64,000 nt of DNA from an uncultured Microbacteriaceae bacterium (GTDB lineage Bacteria > Actinomycetota > Actinomycetes > Actinomycetales > Microbacteriaceae). The notes under the pieces were generated by a model, which was given only the letters and a program-made list of their open reading frames with translations, had not been told where the DNA came from and ran no database searches. Position 1 is the first letter of the stretch. Each line of letters begins with the position of its first letter. Both the position numbers and the translations under genes were made by a program. This document shows, one piece after another, positions 52,673 through 61,495 of this stretch. The stretch spans positions 97,116 through 161,115 of the forward strand of contig CAJAKC010000022.1 of the NCBI GenBank assembly GCA_903940225.1. The letters run 5' to 3'.

Positions 52673-52693
52673 CTTGAGCGTTACACGCGCAAG
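52673..52693. promoter_or_regulatory. HAIR-like operator for HspR upstream of dnaK (site 1)
   Basis: CTTGAGC-N7-GCGCAAG matches the HspR operator HAIR (CTTGAGT-N7-ACTCAAG) at 11 of 14 arm positions. hspR is the last gene of the operon. Confidence 0.65.
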
Positions 52694-52735
52694 TTTTGCC
52701 GTTTCGACTTGACAAAGCGTCCACCGCATGTGAAA

Positions 52736-52756
52736 CTTGACACAACAAGGCTCAAC
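52736..52756. promoter_or_regulatory. HAIR-like operator for HspR upstream of dnaK (site 2, weaker)
   Basis: CTTGACA-N7-GCTCAAC matches HAIR at 10 of 14 arm positions and lies just before the dnaK ribosome binding site. TTGACA at 52709-52714 is a candidate -35 between the two sites. Confidence 0.45.
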
Positions 52757-52772
52757 TTGAAGGAGAAAAATC

Positions 52773-54611
52773 ATGGCACGAGCTGTAGGAATTGACCTCG
52801 GAACGACAAACTCGGTCGTTGCGGTCCTCGAAGGTGGCGAACCCACGGTTATCGCCAACGCCGAAGGATTCCGCACCACCCCGTCAATCGTGGCGTTCGC
52901 GAAGGACGGTGAGGTGCTCGTCGGTGAAACCGCGAAGCGCCAGGCCGTCACCAACGTCGACCGCACCATCGCATCCGTCAAGCGTCACATGGGTACCACC
53001 TGGACCCAGGACGTTGATGACAAGAAGTACACCGCGCAAGAGGTGTCTGCTCGAATCCTGGGCAAGCTCAAGCGCGATGCCGAAACGTATCTTGGGGAAA
53101 AGGTGACCGATGCGGTCATCACCGTCCCCGCATACTTCAACGACGCCGAGCGTCAGGCGACAAAGGAATCCGGAGAGATCGCGGGACTCAACGTCCTCCG
53201 CATCATCAACGAGCCCACCGCTGCCGCACTCGCATACGGTCTCGACCGGGGTAAAGAAGACGAACTCATCCTCGTCTTCGACCTCGGTGGTGGAACATTC
53301 GACGTCTCGCTTCTCGAAGTGGGCAAGGACGACGACTTCAGCACCATCCAGGTGCGTTCAACCGCCGGCGACAACCGCCTTGGCGGGGACGACTGGGATG
53401 CACGACTCGTCGATTACCTTGCCAAGCAGTTCAAGGAAACGACCGGAGTCGACGTTTCGGGTGACAAGATCGCCAAGCAGCGACTCAAGGAAGCGGCAGA
53501 GCAGGCGAAGAAGGAACTCTCGTCATCGATGAGCGCGTCCGTTCAGTTGCCGTACCTGTCGCTGACCGAAAACGGCCCCGCAAATCTCGACGAGACGATC
53601 ACGCGCGCGAAGTTCGAAGAACTGACCGCTGATTTGCTCGAGCGCACGCGCAAGCCGTTCGAGGACGTCATCAAGGAAGCGAAAATCAAGGTCGCCGACA
53701 TTGATCACGTGGTTCTCGTTGGTGGATCGACCCGTATGCCCGCCGTCGCCGAACTCGTCAAAAAGCTCGCCGGCAAAGAGGCGAACAAGGGTGTCAACCC
53801 CGACGAGGTCGTCGCCGTTGGTGCGTCGCTGCAGGCCGGTGTACTCATGGGCGAGCGCAAGGACGTTCTGCTCATCGACGTCACCCCGCTAAGCCTCGGA
53901 ATCGAGACGAAAGGCGGAATCATGACCAAGCTCATCGAGCGCAACACGGCCATCCCGACCAAGCGTTCCGAGACGTTCACGACCGCGGACGACAACCAGC
54001 CGTCGGTTTCGATCCAGGTGTTCCAGGGCGAGCGTGACTTCACGCGCGACAACAAGTCGCTCGGAAACTTCGAACTGACCGGAATCGCCCCCGCACCGCG
54101 TGGTGTTCCCCAGGTTGAGGTCACCTTCGACATCGACGCCAACGGAATCGTTCACGTGTCGGCAAAGGACAAGGGAACGGGCAAGGAACAGTCGATGACC
54201 ATCACCGGTGGTTCATCTCTGTCAACCGAGGACATCGAGCGTATGATCCGCGAAGCGGAAGAACACGCGAACGACGACCACGCCCGCCGCGAAGCCGCCG
54301 AAAAGCGAAACGTCGCCGAGCAGATGGTGTACTCGGTCGACAAAGTTCTCGATGAGAACGCCGACAAGCTCAGCGAGGATCTCATGTCTGAGGTTCGCGG
54401 GGATGTCGATGCGCTCAAGACGGCGCTCGCCGGCACCGACGACGCAGCCGTTGATTCGGCGGTCGAACGACTCCAGGCAAGCCAGGGCAAGATCGGCGAA
54501 GCAATCTACGCCGCGCAGGACGCCCCCTCGGACGACTCGGCCGCAGCACCGGCAGACGATGAAGACATCATCGACGCCGAGGTTGTGGACGACGAGGACG
54601 ACAAGAAGTAA
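52773..54611 (+). CDS. dnaK: Molecular chaperone DnaK (Hsp70)
   Basis: A 612-residue Hsp70. Nucleotide-binding signatures: [38 protein letters not shown] and [24 protein letters not shown] segment, plus [17 protein letters not shown]. The substrate-binding domain begins around residue 370 ([14 protein letters not shown]) and the C-terminus is acidic. It refolds proteins with GrpE and DnaJ. AAGGAG lies about 8 nt before the ATG. It is the first gene of dnaK-grpE-dnaJ-hspR, controlled by HspR via HAIR. Confidence 0.98.
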   Translation: MARAVGIDLGTTNSVVAVLEGGEPTVIANAEGFRTTPSIVAFAKDGEVLVGETAKRQAVTNVDRTIASVKRHMGTTWTQDVDDKKYTAQEVSARILGKLKRDAETYLGEKVTDAVITVPAYFNDAERQATKESGEIAGLNVLRIINEPTAAALAYGLDRGKEDELILVFDLGGGTFDVSLLEVGKDDDFSTIQVRSTAGDNRLGGDDWDARLVDYLAKQFKETTGVDVSGDKIAKQRLKEAAEQAKKELSSSMSASVQLPYLSLTENGPANLDETITRAKFEELTADLLERTRKPFEDVIKEAKIKVADIDHVVLVGGSTRMPAVAELVKKLAGKEANKGVNPDEVVAVGASLQAGVLMGERKDVLLIDVTPLSLGIETKGGIMTKLIERNTAIPTKRSETFTTADDNQPSVSIQVFQGERDFTRDNKSLGNFELTGIAPAPRGVPQVEVTFDIDANGIVHVSAKDKGTGKEQSMTITGGSSLSTEDIERMIREAEEHANDDHARREAAEKRNVAEQMVYSVDKVLDENADKLSEDLMSEVRGDVDALKTALAGTDDAAVDSAVERLQASQGKIGEAIYAAQDAPSDDSAAAPADDEDIIDAEVVDDEDDKK

Positions 54612-54613
54612 CG

Positions 54614-55198
54614 ATGGCCGCCAACGACAAGAACAACGAGGACGTTCCCCCGACCGAACCCGAAGAGGGTGAGGCGGGGGAACCGACCTCGACCGAGGAC
54701 GGCGAACCGTCACTCGCGGACGAAGCCACCGAATCGAACGCCGAGGATCTGCTCGAATCCCTGCTCAGCGACATCGAGCGCAACCTCGTCGAGGAGTACA
54801 AGGACCGTGCGGCTCGTGCCGAAGCGGAACTTGCCAACTTCCGCAGCCGCGTCGAACGTGACCGTGCCGCGAATCGCGACGCCGTCATCGCCGAGGTGAT
54901 TCGCGCGCTTTTGCCGGCGATGGATGATTTGGAACGTGCCGATTCTCACGGCGATCTCACCGGTAGCCCGCTAGAAATCGTCGCACAGAAAATTCGCGGA
55001 GGTTTTGACCGCTTCGGGCTGGCCACCGTAGGTGTGGTCGGCGAGGCTTTTGACCCGAACCGTCACGCGGCGATCGCGCAAATTCCCACCGCGGGTGCGA
55101 CGAGTGAAACCGTCGCCGATGTCATCGAGGTCGGGTACATTTTGGGTGACCGACTGTTGCGACCCGCCAAGGTCGCCGTCGCAGCACCGACCGAGTAA
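54614..55198 (+). CDS. grpE: Nucleotide exchange factor GrpE
   Basis: A 194-residue GrpE. An acidic N-terminal 50 residues precede a long coiled coil (KDRAARAEAELANFRSRVERD) and the C-terminal beta domain with PNRHAAIAQIPT and VIEVGYILGDRLLRPAKVAV. It releases ADP from DnaK. It starts 3 nt after dnaK, and dnaJ follows after 15 nt. Confidence 0.96.
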   Translation: MAANDKNNEDVPPTEPEEGEAGEPTSTEDGEPSLADEATESNAEDLLESLLSDIERNLVEEYKDRAARAEAELANFRSRVERDRAANRDAVIAEVIRALLPAMDDLERADSHGDLTGSPLEIVAQKIRGGFDRFGLATVGVVGEAFDPNRHAAIAQIPTAGATSETVADVIEVGYILGDRLLRPAKVAVAAPTE

Positions 55199-55212
55199 CG
55201 AGAGGGGCGTCG

Positions 55213-56184
55213 ATGGCTAGTCAAGACTGGTTCGAAAAGGACTTCTACGCCGTTCTCGGTGTGACCAAAGATGTCTCCGACGCCGACCTGAAGAAGGTCT
55301 ATCGCAAACTCGCACGACAATTTCACCCCGATTCCAATCCGAACGACAAAAAGACGGAAGCGCGGTTCAAGGAAATCTCCGAGGCGTACACCGTTCTTTC
55401 GGATGCCGCCTCTCGGCGCGAATACGATCAGGTTCGTGCCATGGGTGGTGGTGCACGGTTCACTCCCGGTGGCCGCGGTGGTCAGGGCGGATTCGAGGAC
55501 GTATTCGGAAACCTGTTCGGCGGTGGGGGCGGCAGCCGCGTCCGATTCCAGACGTCTCAGGATGACCCGTTTGGCGGCATTTTTGGCGCTGGCGGAAACC
55601 CGTTCGGCGGTGCACAGAGGGGGCCCACTGCTCGAAAAGGCGCCGACCTGACCGCCGCCATCACGATTGATTTCCGCACCGCAATGTCCGGCGGTGAGGT
55701 GAGTCTCGACACTCGGGGGTCCAAGCCCCTGCACATCGCTATCCCCGCGGGAGTCGCCGACAAACAAAAGATTCGGGTCAGGGGAAAAGGGGAAGCAAGC
55801 CTGACGGGCGGCCCGACCGGCGACCTTGTCATCCTGGTTTCGGTCACTGAGCACCCCGTTTTTGCGCGTGACGGCTTGAACATCCGCGTCGACGTCCCTG
55901 TCACCATCCCCGAAGCACTCCTGGGCGCCACGGTCGAAGTGCCAACTCTTGACGGCGACCGCGTCAAGGTCAAAGTGCCGGCGAACACCCCCAGCGGGCG
56001 GGTTCTCCGAGTTCGTGACCGCGGACTCGCGTCTAAAGGGAAAAAGGGTGACCTGCTGGCGACGATTCTCATCGTCACTCCCGAGGTCCTCAGTGATCAA
56101 GCTAAGGCCCTCATTCAGCAGTTCGCCGACCTGACGGACGACACCAACCCGCGCGACGTTTTGTACCGCAAGGCTGACAGCTAA
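55213..56184 (+). CDS. dnaJ: DnaJ-type co-chaperone without zinc domain
   Basis: A 323-residue J protein. The J domain (1-75) contains the HPD motif in LARQFHPDSNPNDKK; a Gly/Phe-rich region (about 80-138) follows, then two beta-barrel domains for client binding (KIRVRGKGEASLTGGPTGDL). The four CxxCxGxG zinc repeats of classical DnaJ are absent, so this is a type B (DnaJ2/CbpA-like) protein. It stimulates DnaK ATPase. It lies between grpE and hspR as in other actinobacterial operons. ATG has GAGAGGGG upstream. Confidence 0.94.
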   Translation: MASQDWFEKDFYAVLGVTKDVSDADLKKVYRKLARQFHPDSNPNDKKTEARFKEISEAYTVLSDAASRREYDQVRAMGGGARFTPGGRGGQGGFEDVFGNLFGGGGGSRVRFQTSQDDPFGGIFGAGGNPFGGAQRGPTARKGADLTAAITIDFRTAMSGGEVSLDTRGSKPLHIAIPAGVADKQKIRVRGKGEASLTGGPTGDLVILVSVTEHPVFARDGLNIRVDVPVTIPEALLGATVEVPTLDGDRVKVKVPANTPSGRVLRVRDRGLASKGKKGDLLATILIVTPEVLSDQAKALIQQFADLTDDTNPRDVLYRKADS

Positions 56185-56192
56185 GTCCGCCA

Positions 56193-56612
56193 ATGTTGAC
56201 CGAAAACGACCCCATCTTTCCAATCGCACAAGCGGCGGAACTTGCCGGCATGCACCCGCAGACGCTGCGTCAGTACGACCGGCTGGGACTTGTCAGACCG
56301 ACCCGCACGGCGGGGCAGTCACGTCGATATTCGATGCGCGACGTCGTGCAATTGCGCGAGGTTCAGAGGTTGTCCGCCGAGGGACTCAACCTTGAGGGTA
56401 TCCGCCGAATTCTCGAGTTAGAAACCGCAGTGCGGATGCTCGGTGACCGCGTGCGCGAACTCGAGGGCGTCATCGCCGACGAAGTTCTGTCACGACCGGG
56501 TGGCCGAGTTTTTGCGGCCGGGACAGGCGGCGAAGTTATCCCGTTGCGCGCGGGAACGCGCGCGAAGAAGTCGAACCAGGTGGTGCTGTGGCGCCGTTCC
56601 TGGTGGAACTAG
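56193..56612 (+). CDS. hspR: Heat shock repressor HspR (MerR family)
   Basis: A 139-residue MerR-family protein. The winged helix-turn-helix is QAAELAGMHPQTLRQYDRLG, RRYSMRDVVQLREVQRL follows, and a coiled coil forms the dimer interface. HspR binds HAIR sequences together with DnaK, shutting off the operon at normal temperature. It is the last gene of the operon, 9 nt after dnaJ. HAIR-like sites lie upstream of dnaK. Confidence 0.93.
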   Translation: MLTENDPIFPIAQAAELAGMHPQTLRQYDRLGLVRPTRTAGQSRRYSMRDVVQLREVQRLSAEGLNLEGIRRILELETAVRMLGDRVRELEGVIADEVLSRPGGRVFAAGTGGEVIPLRAGTRAKKSNQVVLWRRSWWN

Positions 56613-56635
56613 TTCACCACCAACAGAAAGCAATC

Positions 56636-57199
56636 ATGACCAATCGAGCAACGACCTCTTTCCCCATTCTTGACGTTCTCGCGGAACGTTGGAGTCCCCG
56701 CGCATTCGATCAGAGCGCGACTCTGACGATGGCCGACCTCGGCCCCGCGTTCGAAGCCGCTCGATGGTCACCGTCAGCGAACAATCTGCAACCCTGGAGC
56801 TTCATCGTCGGTTTCCGAGGTGACGAAACCTTCGACGCGATTGTCGCAACATTGTCCGGCTTCAATGCCTCGTGGGCTCCTCACGCGAGCGCTCTCGTGG
56901 TCACCATCACGAATACTCTGACCGCGTCGGGTCGGCAAAACGTTTCCGCGCGCTATGACCTGGGTCAAGCCGTCGCACACTTCTCGATACAGGCCCAGGC
57001 CAACGGGCTGTCCGTGCATCAGATGGGCGGATTCGACATCGAGACCCTGACCGATTCCCTCGGAGTGAACGAACCGCTCGAAATTGTCACCGTCCTCGCT
57101 GTTGGTCCTGCCGGCGATCCGGCGACACTGTCCGACGAGATGGCCGAGCGCGAACTCGCCCCCCGCGAACGCAAGGATGTCAGCGAGTTCGTTCGCTAA
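56636..57199 (+). CDS. Nitroreductase-family FMN oxidoreductase
   Basis: A 187-residue nitroreductase-fold protein. ERWSPRAFD near the N-terminus and ARWSPSANNLQPWSFIV are the typical FMN-contact motifs; LGQAVAHFSIQAQANGLSVHQMGG forms the core helix. It uses NAD(P)H to reduce nitro compounds, quinones or similar; natural substrate unknown. ATG at 56636 is preferred to longer frames that overlap hspR. It is 24 nt downstream of hspR and may be read through from that operon. Confidence 0.88.
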   Translation: MTNRATTSFPILDVLAERWSPRAFDQSATLTMADLGPAFEAARWSPSANNLQPWSFIVGFRGDETFDAIVATLSGFNASWAPHASALVVTITNTLTASGRQNVSARYDLGQAVAHFSIQAQANGLSVHQMGGFDIETLTDSLGVNEPLEIVTVLAVGPAGDPATLSDEMAERELAPRERKDVSEFVR

Positions 57200-57203
57200 C
57201 TCC

Positions 57204-57209
57204 TAGCAT
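57204..57209 (+). promoter_or_regulatory. Predicted -10 of the AEC transporter gene (leaderless)
   Basis: TAGCAT is followed by six bases and the GTG start at 57216. Confidence 0.45.
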
Positions 57210-57215
57210 GGGGGC

Positions 57216-58142
57216 GTGGACCAAGTCGCGCAGGGATATGCGGTCATCGCGATTATCGCGGTGGCGGGGTTCTTCTTGCGTCGAACCGGGTTCCTCGACG
57301 AAACGGCCGTCACCCTTGTTCATCGGCTGACCTTTTTCATCGCGACCCCCGCGCTGTTCTTCACCGCGCTGTCGACCGCCGACGTCCAAACCCTGTTGTC
57401 GACCTATTTCCCGGTGATTGCGATTGTCTCCGTGACGGGGCTCGTCGTCGCGGCAATCCTCGCCCGCGTACTGTTTCGAGAGAAGTTCGCCGAAGCAGTG
57501 GCAACGGCGACGAGCGCGTCCTACATGAACGCGAACTTCGTCGGAATCCCACTCGCGACCTACGTTCTGGGTGATGCCACCCTGTCGACTCCTGTCATGC
57601 TCTTCCAGTTACTCATCGTCAGTCCGGTCCTTCTCGCCATTTTTGATCACGCCTCCAGTGGCCGAGTCACCGTGAAATCTGTCCTCACGCAGCAGCTGAC
57701 CAACCCCATCATCATCGCGAGTGTGATCGGCGCGGTCATCGGTCTCGCGGGGTGGGACGTTCCGTTCATCGTCGGTGAACCGCTACGGCTCGTCGGGTCA
57801 GCCGCGGTTCCACTCGCGCTGCTGTTGTTGGGAATGACCTTCCACGGCGACTCCGTCTTCGCCCGTGGCAACCGTGGTCCCGTCGTTTTGGCAACCCTTG
57901 TCAAGCTCGTGGCGATGCCGGCACTCGGATGGTTTTTCGCCAGCCAGGTGTTTCACCTGGACGCGAACACCGTCTGGGTGGTGACGATTTTGCTGGCGTT
58001 GCCGACGGGCTTCAACGCCCAGAATTACACGATGCGATACGGGTTGTCGGATCGAACCGCTCGCGACACCATCGCGCTCACGACCATTTTTGCGTTGCCC
58101 GTCATGTTGGTTATCGCGCTACTGCTTGCTCCGATGGGTTAG
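57216..58142 (+). CDS. AEC-family transporter (auxin efflux carrier-like permease)
   Basis: A 308-residue membrane protein with about ten helices in two inverted halves. FFLRRTGFLDETAVTLVHRLTFFIATPALFF (read in two parts) is the typical N-terminal AEC pattern, and SASYMNANFVGIPL and LPTGFNAQNYTMRYG carry the crossover Asn/Pro motifs. Members move organic acids such as malate, or other anions; substrate unknown here. The GTG start is supported by TAGCAT 6 nt upstream. Confidence 0.86.
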   Translation: MDQVAQGYAVIAIIAVAGFFLRRTGFLDETAVTLVHRLTFFIATPALFFTALSTADVQTLLSTYFPVIAIVSVTGLVVAAILARVLFREKFAEAVATATSASYMNANFVGIPLATYVLGDATLSTPVMLFQLLIVSPVLLAIFDHASSGRVTVKSVLTQQLTNPIIIASVIGAVIGLAGWDVPFIVGEPLRLVGSAAVPLALLLLGMTFHGDSVFARGNRGPVVLATLVKLVAMPALGWFFASQVFHLDANTVWVVTILLALPTGFNAQNYTMRYGLSDRTARDTIALTTIFALPVMLVIALLLAPMG

Positions 58143-58146
58143 GCGA

Positions 58147-58989
58147 TCACCAGAACATAGGCCGGTCGTCATCGTCGCCGTTCACTTCGGCGCGCGCGAT
58201 TTCGACGACAACCGGGACATGATCGGATGGCTGTTCGCCCTTGCGCTGGTCGCGGTCAATGAAGGCGTCCGTCACAGCGTCACGCAGGGCGGCGGTGCCC
58301 AGAATGAAGTCGATGCGCAGTCCTTCGTCACGCGGGAACGCCAGATTCTTGTAGTCCCAATAGGTGAAGCCCGTTGGGACGGTCGGCCTTACGACGTCGA
58401 ACAGGCCCATGGCCTCGAATTCTGCGAACGACGAGCGTTCGACCGGGGAAATGTGAGTCGATTGCCCCGGAATCATGCGCGGGTCACCGCAATCCACGTC
58501 GGTCGGGACGATATTGAAGTCACCCATGATGGCCAGTTGCTCGTGGGTGCCCATTTCGCCCGCGGTCGCTGTGCGCAATGCATCCAGCCACCGCAGTTTG
58601 TAATCGAAGTGCGGGTCGTCCAGGGAACGACCGTTGGGAACATAGAGGCTCCACAGTCGGATGCCCCCGATGGTCGCACCGATTGCCCGTGCCTCGAGCG
58701 GGGGCTCGCCGACCCCATCGTGGTCTTTTGCGAAGCCGGGCATCCCGTCAAACCCAACCTTTATGTCCGAAAAGCCGAGCCGCGAAACAAGGGCAACACC
58801 ATTCCATTGGCTGAGTCCGTGGTGGGCCACCTCGTACCCGATCGCAGCGAGAGCGTCCTCGGGGAACTGGTCGTCACGGCACTTTGTCTCTTGAAGGGCC
58901 AGCACGTCGACGTCCGTCGCCTGCAACCACTCGACGACCCGATCGATGCGGGTCCGAATCGAATTGATGTTCCACGTTGCAATGCGCAC
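58147..58989 (-). CDS. xth: Exodeoxyribonuclease III
   Basis: A 280-residue exonuclease/endonuclease/phosphatase-fold enzyme, an AP endonuclease of base-excision repair. RIATWNINSIRTRIDRVVEWL opens the protein, ALQETKCRDDQFP has the metal-binding Glu, GDFNIVPTDVDCGDPR the Asp/Asn pair and EQPSDHVPVVVEI the catalytic His. GTG at 58989 is chosen since the family starts directly with (M/V)RIATWN and TAAACT lies 7 nt upstream; an ATG 33 nt earlier is possible but would overlap pyrE's promoter. Confidence 0.93.
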   Translation of the reverse strand: MRIATWNINSIRTRIDRVVEWLQATDVDVLALQETKCRDDQFPEDALAAIGYEVAHHGLSQWNGVALVSRLGFSDIKVGFDGMPGFAKDHDGVGEPPLEARAIGATIGGIRLWSLYVPNGRSLDDPHFDYKLRWLDALRTATAGEMGTHEQLAIMGDFNIVPTDVDCGDPRMIPGQSTHISPVERSSFAEFEAMGLFDVVRPTVPTGFTYWDYKNLAFPRDEGLRIDFILGTAALRDAVTDAFIDRDQRKGEQPSDHVPVVVEIARAEVNGDDDDRPMFW

Positions 58990-58996
58990 AGGTGTG

Positions 58997-59018
58997 AGTT
59001 TAGGCGGTCGGATAGACT
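58997..59018. promoter_or_regulatory. Divergent leaderless promoters (xth and pyrE)
   Basis: TAAACT on the minus strand (58997-59002) lies 7 nt before the xth GTG, and TAGACT on the plus strand (59013-59018) lies 6 nt before the pyrE GTG. Confidence 0.6.
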
Positions 59019-59024
59019 GCACGG

Positions 59025-59573
59025 GTGACTGACGCTCGAACCGAACTGGCCACCCTCATCCGCGAGAAAGCGATTTTTTTCGGCGACTTTACCCTCACCA
59101 GCGGCGCACACGCCAGCTATTACATCGATCTTCGCAAGGTTAGCCTCGATCACCGCGTCGCCCCGCTCATCGGCGATGTCATGGTGGAGCTCATCGCGGA
59201 TATCCCCGATATCGCGGCTGTCGGCGGGCTCACCATGGGGGCCGATCCGATCGCAACAGCCGTTCTTCATCGCGGTGTAATCCTGGGCAAGACATACGAC
59301 GCTTTCGTGGTTCGCAAGGAAGCCAAGGACCACGGCCGCGGCAAGCAGGTCGAGGGCCCCGACGTCAACGGCAAGCGCGTCATCGTCCTCGAAGACACAT
59401 CCACGACCGGTGGCAGCCCACTGAAAGCCGCCGAAGCGCTCGAGCGTGAAGGAGCGATTGTTGTTGCCGTCGCGGTAGTGGTTGACCGTGACACTGGCGC
59501 TCGTGAAATCATTGAAGGTGCCGGCTATGAATATCGCGCGGCACTGGGACTGGAAGATTTGGGGCTCGCATGA
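59025..59573 (+). CDS. pyrE: Orotate phosphoribosyltransferase
   Basis: A 182-residue PRTase that makes OMP from orotate and PRPP in pyrimidine synthesis. The PRPP-binding motif is KRVIVLEDTSTTGGSPLKA, and TLTSGAHASYYIDLRKVSLD is the N-terminal orotate region. The start is GTG 6 nt after TAGACT. Its last 4 nt overlap the next gene (ATGA), so the septum-formation-like protein is coupled to it; other pyr genes are not in the window. Confidence 0.95.
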   Translation: MTDARTELATLIREKAIFFGDFTLTSGAHASYYIDLRKVSLDHRVAPLIGDVMVELIADIPDIAAVGGLTMGADPIATAVLHRGVILGKTYDAFVVRKEAKDHGRGKQVEGPDVNGKRVIVLEDTSTTGGSPLKAAEALEREGAIVVAVAVVVDRDTGAREIIEGAGYEYRAALGLEDLGLA

Positions 59574-60652
59574 CCGAGGACAAAAAGCCGGACGATTCAG
59601 ACTGGCTCAGTGAAGCCTTCGACCGCGCCCTGCGCGGCGACAACGGAGTCGCTCCCGACGCGGCACGACCAGCCGCGAGGCCGTTCGGCGCAACACCAAC
59701 TCCACCCGCTCCTAACCGCGACGAGCCGGTGCGGCGTAACGACCTCGACCTCGACTTTGAGACCGAATCGGCCGTTCCCCCACAAGCCTTTCTGCCCGTG
59801 GTTGATTTTGGTGACGAGTCCGACGTTGACGAGACCGCACCCGACCCGTTCGCCGTTTTTTCGCACGCGGATTCGGTTCCTCCCACCGAAGCCATGGACG
59901 TCATTGATGCTCCGGCGGCAGGGGCCCCCGCCGCCGATTTGCCGCCGACGGCATCTCTGGATGGGCTTGCGTCACTGTTTAGTGAGGACAAGTTCGCGGA
60001 CTCGACGACCGCGGTGATCTCCGCGCCGACTCCCGCTGATTCGAACAGCTCGAAGCGGAAAACGGTCAAACCGCAGACCGACCCCTCCACTCCTCCCACA
60101 CACGAAGCAACACCGGCGAAGGCGGTGACCTACGGAATCGCCGCGGGGCTTACCGTTCTGCTGGGAATCGGCGGTTTTGTCCTGGGCACAACACTCGGTG
60201 GGGGACCCGCCGCACCCGAACCGACCGAAACTGCCGAGATTGACGCAACCGCGACCCGAGAACCCGGAACGTGGGCGTGGAATCAACTTTTTGGCGGAGA
60301 GTGCGTTGACCCCTTCCCCGGGGCATGGGCCGAGTCCTTCGACGTCGTTGATTGTGCCGCGCCGCACGCCGCGCAACTGGTTTCAAAGGGTGATCTTGCC
60401 GCCAGCGTTGGTTCTAGCTTCCCCGGCGTCGACGAGGTCGCTGCGTTGACCGAGACGGCCTGTTCAGCTCAGGGAGTTCTTGACCTAGGTGTGGCCGGCG
60501 CCTACCCGAACATCCAGGTCAGTGTTTCGTATGCCCCGACCCAGGAACAGTGGGACGCCGGCAACACCGCGTACTACTGCTTCGTCAGCCTCGCCGACGC
60601 AACTCCCATCACAGGGTCGCTCGCAAGCAACAGCGCAGAGATTACCGAGTAG
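59570..60652 (+). CDS. Septum-formation-domain membrane protein
   Basis: A 360-residue protein. A long acidic, Pro/Ala-rich cytoplasmic region (1-180) precedes one transmembrane helix (about 186-207, YGIAAGLTVLLGIGGFVLG). The exported part has a Septum_form-like domain: GGECVDPFPGAWAESFDVVD, CAAPHAAQLVSKG, with further cysteines at TACSAQG and YYCFVSL. Four cysteines may form two disulfides. The family is linked to septation in Actinobacteria; direct evidence here is absent. It is coupled to pyrE and overlaps the convergent methyltransferase gene by 11 nt. Confidence 0.7.
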   Translation: MTEDKKPDDSDWLSEAFDRALRGDNGVAPDAARPAARPFGATPTPPAPNRDEPVRRNDLDLDFETESAVPPQAFLPVVDFGDESDVDETAPDPFAVFSHADSVPPTEAMDVIDAPAAGAPAADLPPTASLDGLASLFSEDKFADSTTAVISAPTPADSNSSKRKTVKPQTDPSTPPTHEATPAKAVTYGIAAGLTVLLGIGGFVLGTTLGGGPAAPEPTETAEIDATATREPGTWAWNQLFGGECVDPFPGAWAESFDVVDCAAPHAAQLVSKGDLAASVGSSFPGVDEVAALTETACSAQGVLDLGVAGAYPNIQVSVSYAPTQEQWDAGNTAYYCFVSLADATPITGSLASNSAEITE

Positions 60653-61478
60653 TGACGGGCTCGGCCGTGATGCCAAGCCGCTTTTCGATGATCGCAACCG
60701 CGTCGGGGGACTCGTCGATCAACACCACCGAGCGGCCCAATTCGAGTGCGGCAGCACCCGTTGTGCCACTTCCCGCAAACGGGTCGAGGACCGGGTCGCC
60801 TTCGGCGCTGGACGCCTGGATGATTCGGCGAAGGATCCCGAGCGGCTTTTGTGTCGCGTATCCCGTCTTCTCATTCCCAGTTGGTGAGACGATCGTGTGC
60901 CACCAGACATCCGTCGGCAATTTTCCGCGCGCCACCTTTTCGGGCGTGACCAGCCCGGGCGCCATATACGGTTCACGGTCAACCGCCGTCGAATCGAAGA
61001 AATACGTCTTCGGATTTTTGACGTAGACAAGAATCGTGTCGTGTTTGGTCGGCCATCGCCTCGTCGACTTCGCGCCGTAGTCATAGGCCCAGATGATCTC
61101 ATTGAGAAAGCTTGCGCGACCGAATAACGCATCCAGCGCGACTTTCGCATAATGCGCTTCGCGGTAATCGAGATGGACATAAAGCGTTCCCGAATCACGC
61201 AGCAACCGATGCGCTTCGATCAGTCTCGGCTCGAGGAACTCCCAGTAGTCCGCGAATTCGTCGTCGTACCCGTACAGAGTGCCTTTCACAGTGTCGTAGG
61301 ACCGACCCTGGAAACCCGTGCGCGCCCCAGTTTCTGAACGAACCGTCGTGGTCTGCTGACGTTCCTGGCGACGACCGGTGTTGAACGGTGGGTCCATGTA
61401 CACGAGTTGAAAAGATTCGTCCGGCATTGATCGCATTGCTGCGAGGTTGTCACCGTGCAGAATCTGAGCCGAGGTCAT
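60642..61478 (-). CDS. Orphan site-specific DNA methyltransferase (beta class, N6-adenine or N4-cytosine)
   Basis: A 278-residue DNA methyltransferase. The catalytic motif IV DPPFNTG comes first (about residue 30) and the SAM-binding motif I DPFAGSGTTGAAALELGR comes last (about 237-254), the beta-class order shared with CcrM. Residues 60-200 hold the target-recognition region. No restriction enzyme or specificity gene is next to it. It probably modifies adenine in a short motif; the motif cannot be inferred. The ATG is 6 nt after TAACTT on the minus strand. Confidence 0.86.
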   Translation of the reverse strand: MTSAQILHGDNLAAMRSMPDESFQLVYMDPPFNTGRRQERQQTTTVRSETGARTGFQGRSYDTVKGTLYGYDDEFADYWEFLEPRLIEAHRLLRDSGTLYVHLDYREAHYAKVALDALFGRASFLNEIIWAYDYGAKSTRRWPTKHDTILVYVKNPKTYFFDSTAVDREPYMAPGLVTPEKVARGKLPTDVWWHTIVSPTGNEKTGYATQKPLGILRRIIQASSAEGDPVLDPFAGSGTTGAAALELGRSVVLIDESPDAVAIIEKRLGITAEPVTTR

Positions 61479-61483
61479 TCCCC

Positions 61484-61490
61484 TAAGTTA
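61484..61490. promoter_or_regulatory. Almost fully overlapping divergent -10 elements (methyltransferase and SpoU genes)
   Basis: The 7-bp TAAGTTA serves as TAAGTT on plus (61484-61489, 6 nt before GTG 61496) and as TAACTT on minus (61485-61490, 6 nt before ATG 61478). The start codons are only 17 bp apart. Confidence 0.65.
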
Positions 61491-61495
61491 ACAGA

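Noticed and set aside
52668..52695. A SigH-type promoter (GGAA ... GTT) upstream of dnaK
   Set aside because: The spacing of 19 bp and the lack of a CGTT core do not fit the SigH consensus; the HAIR-like repeat explains the region better.
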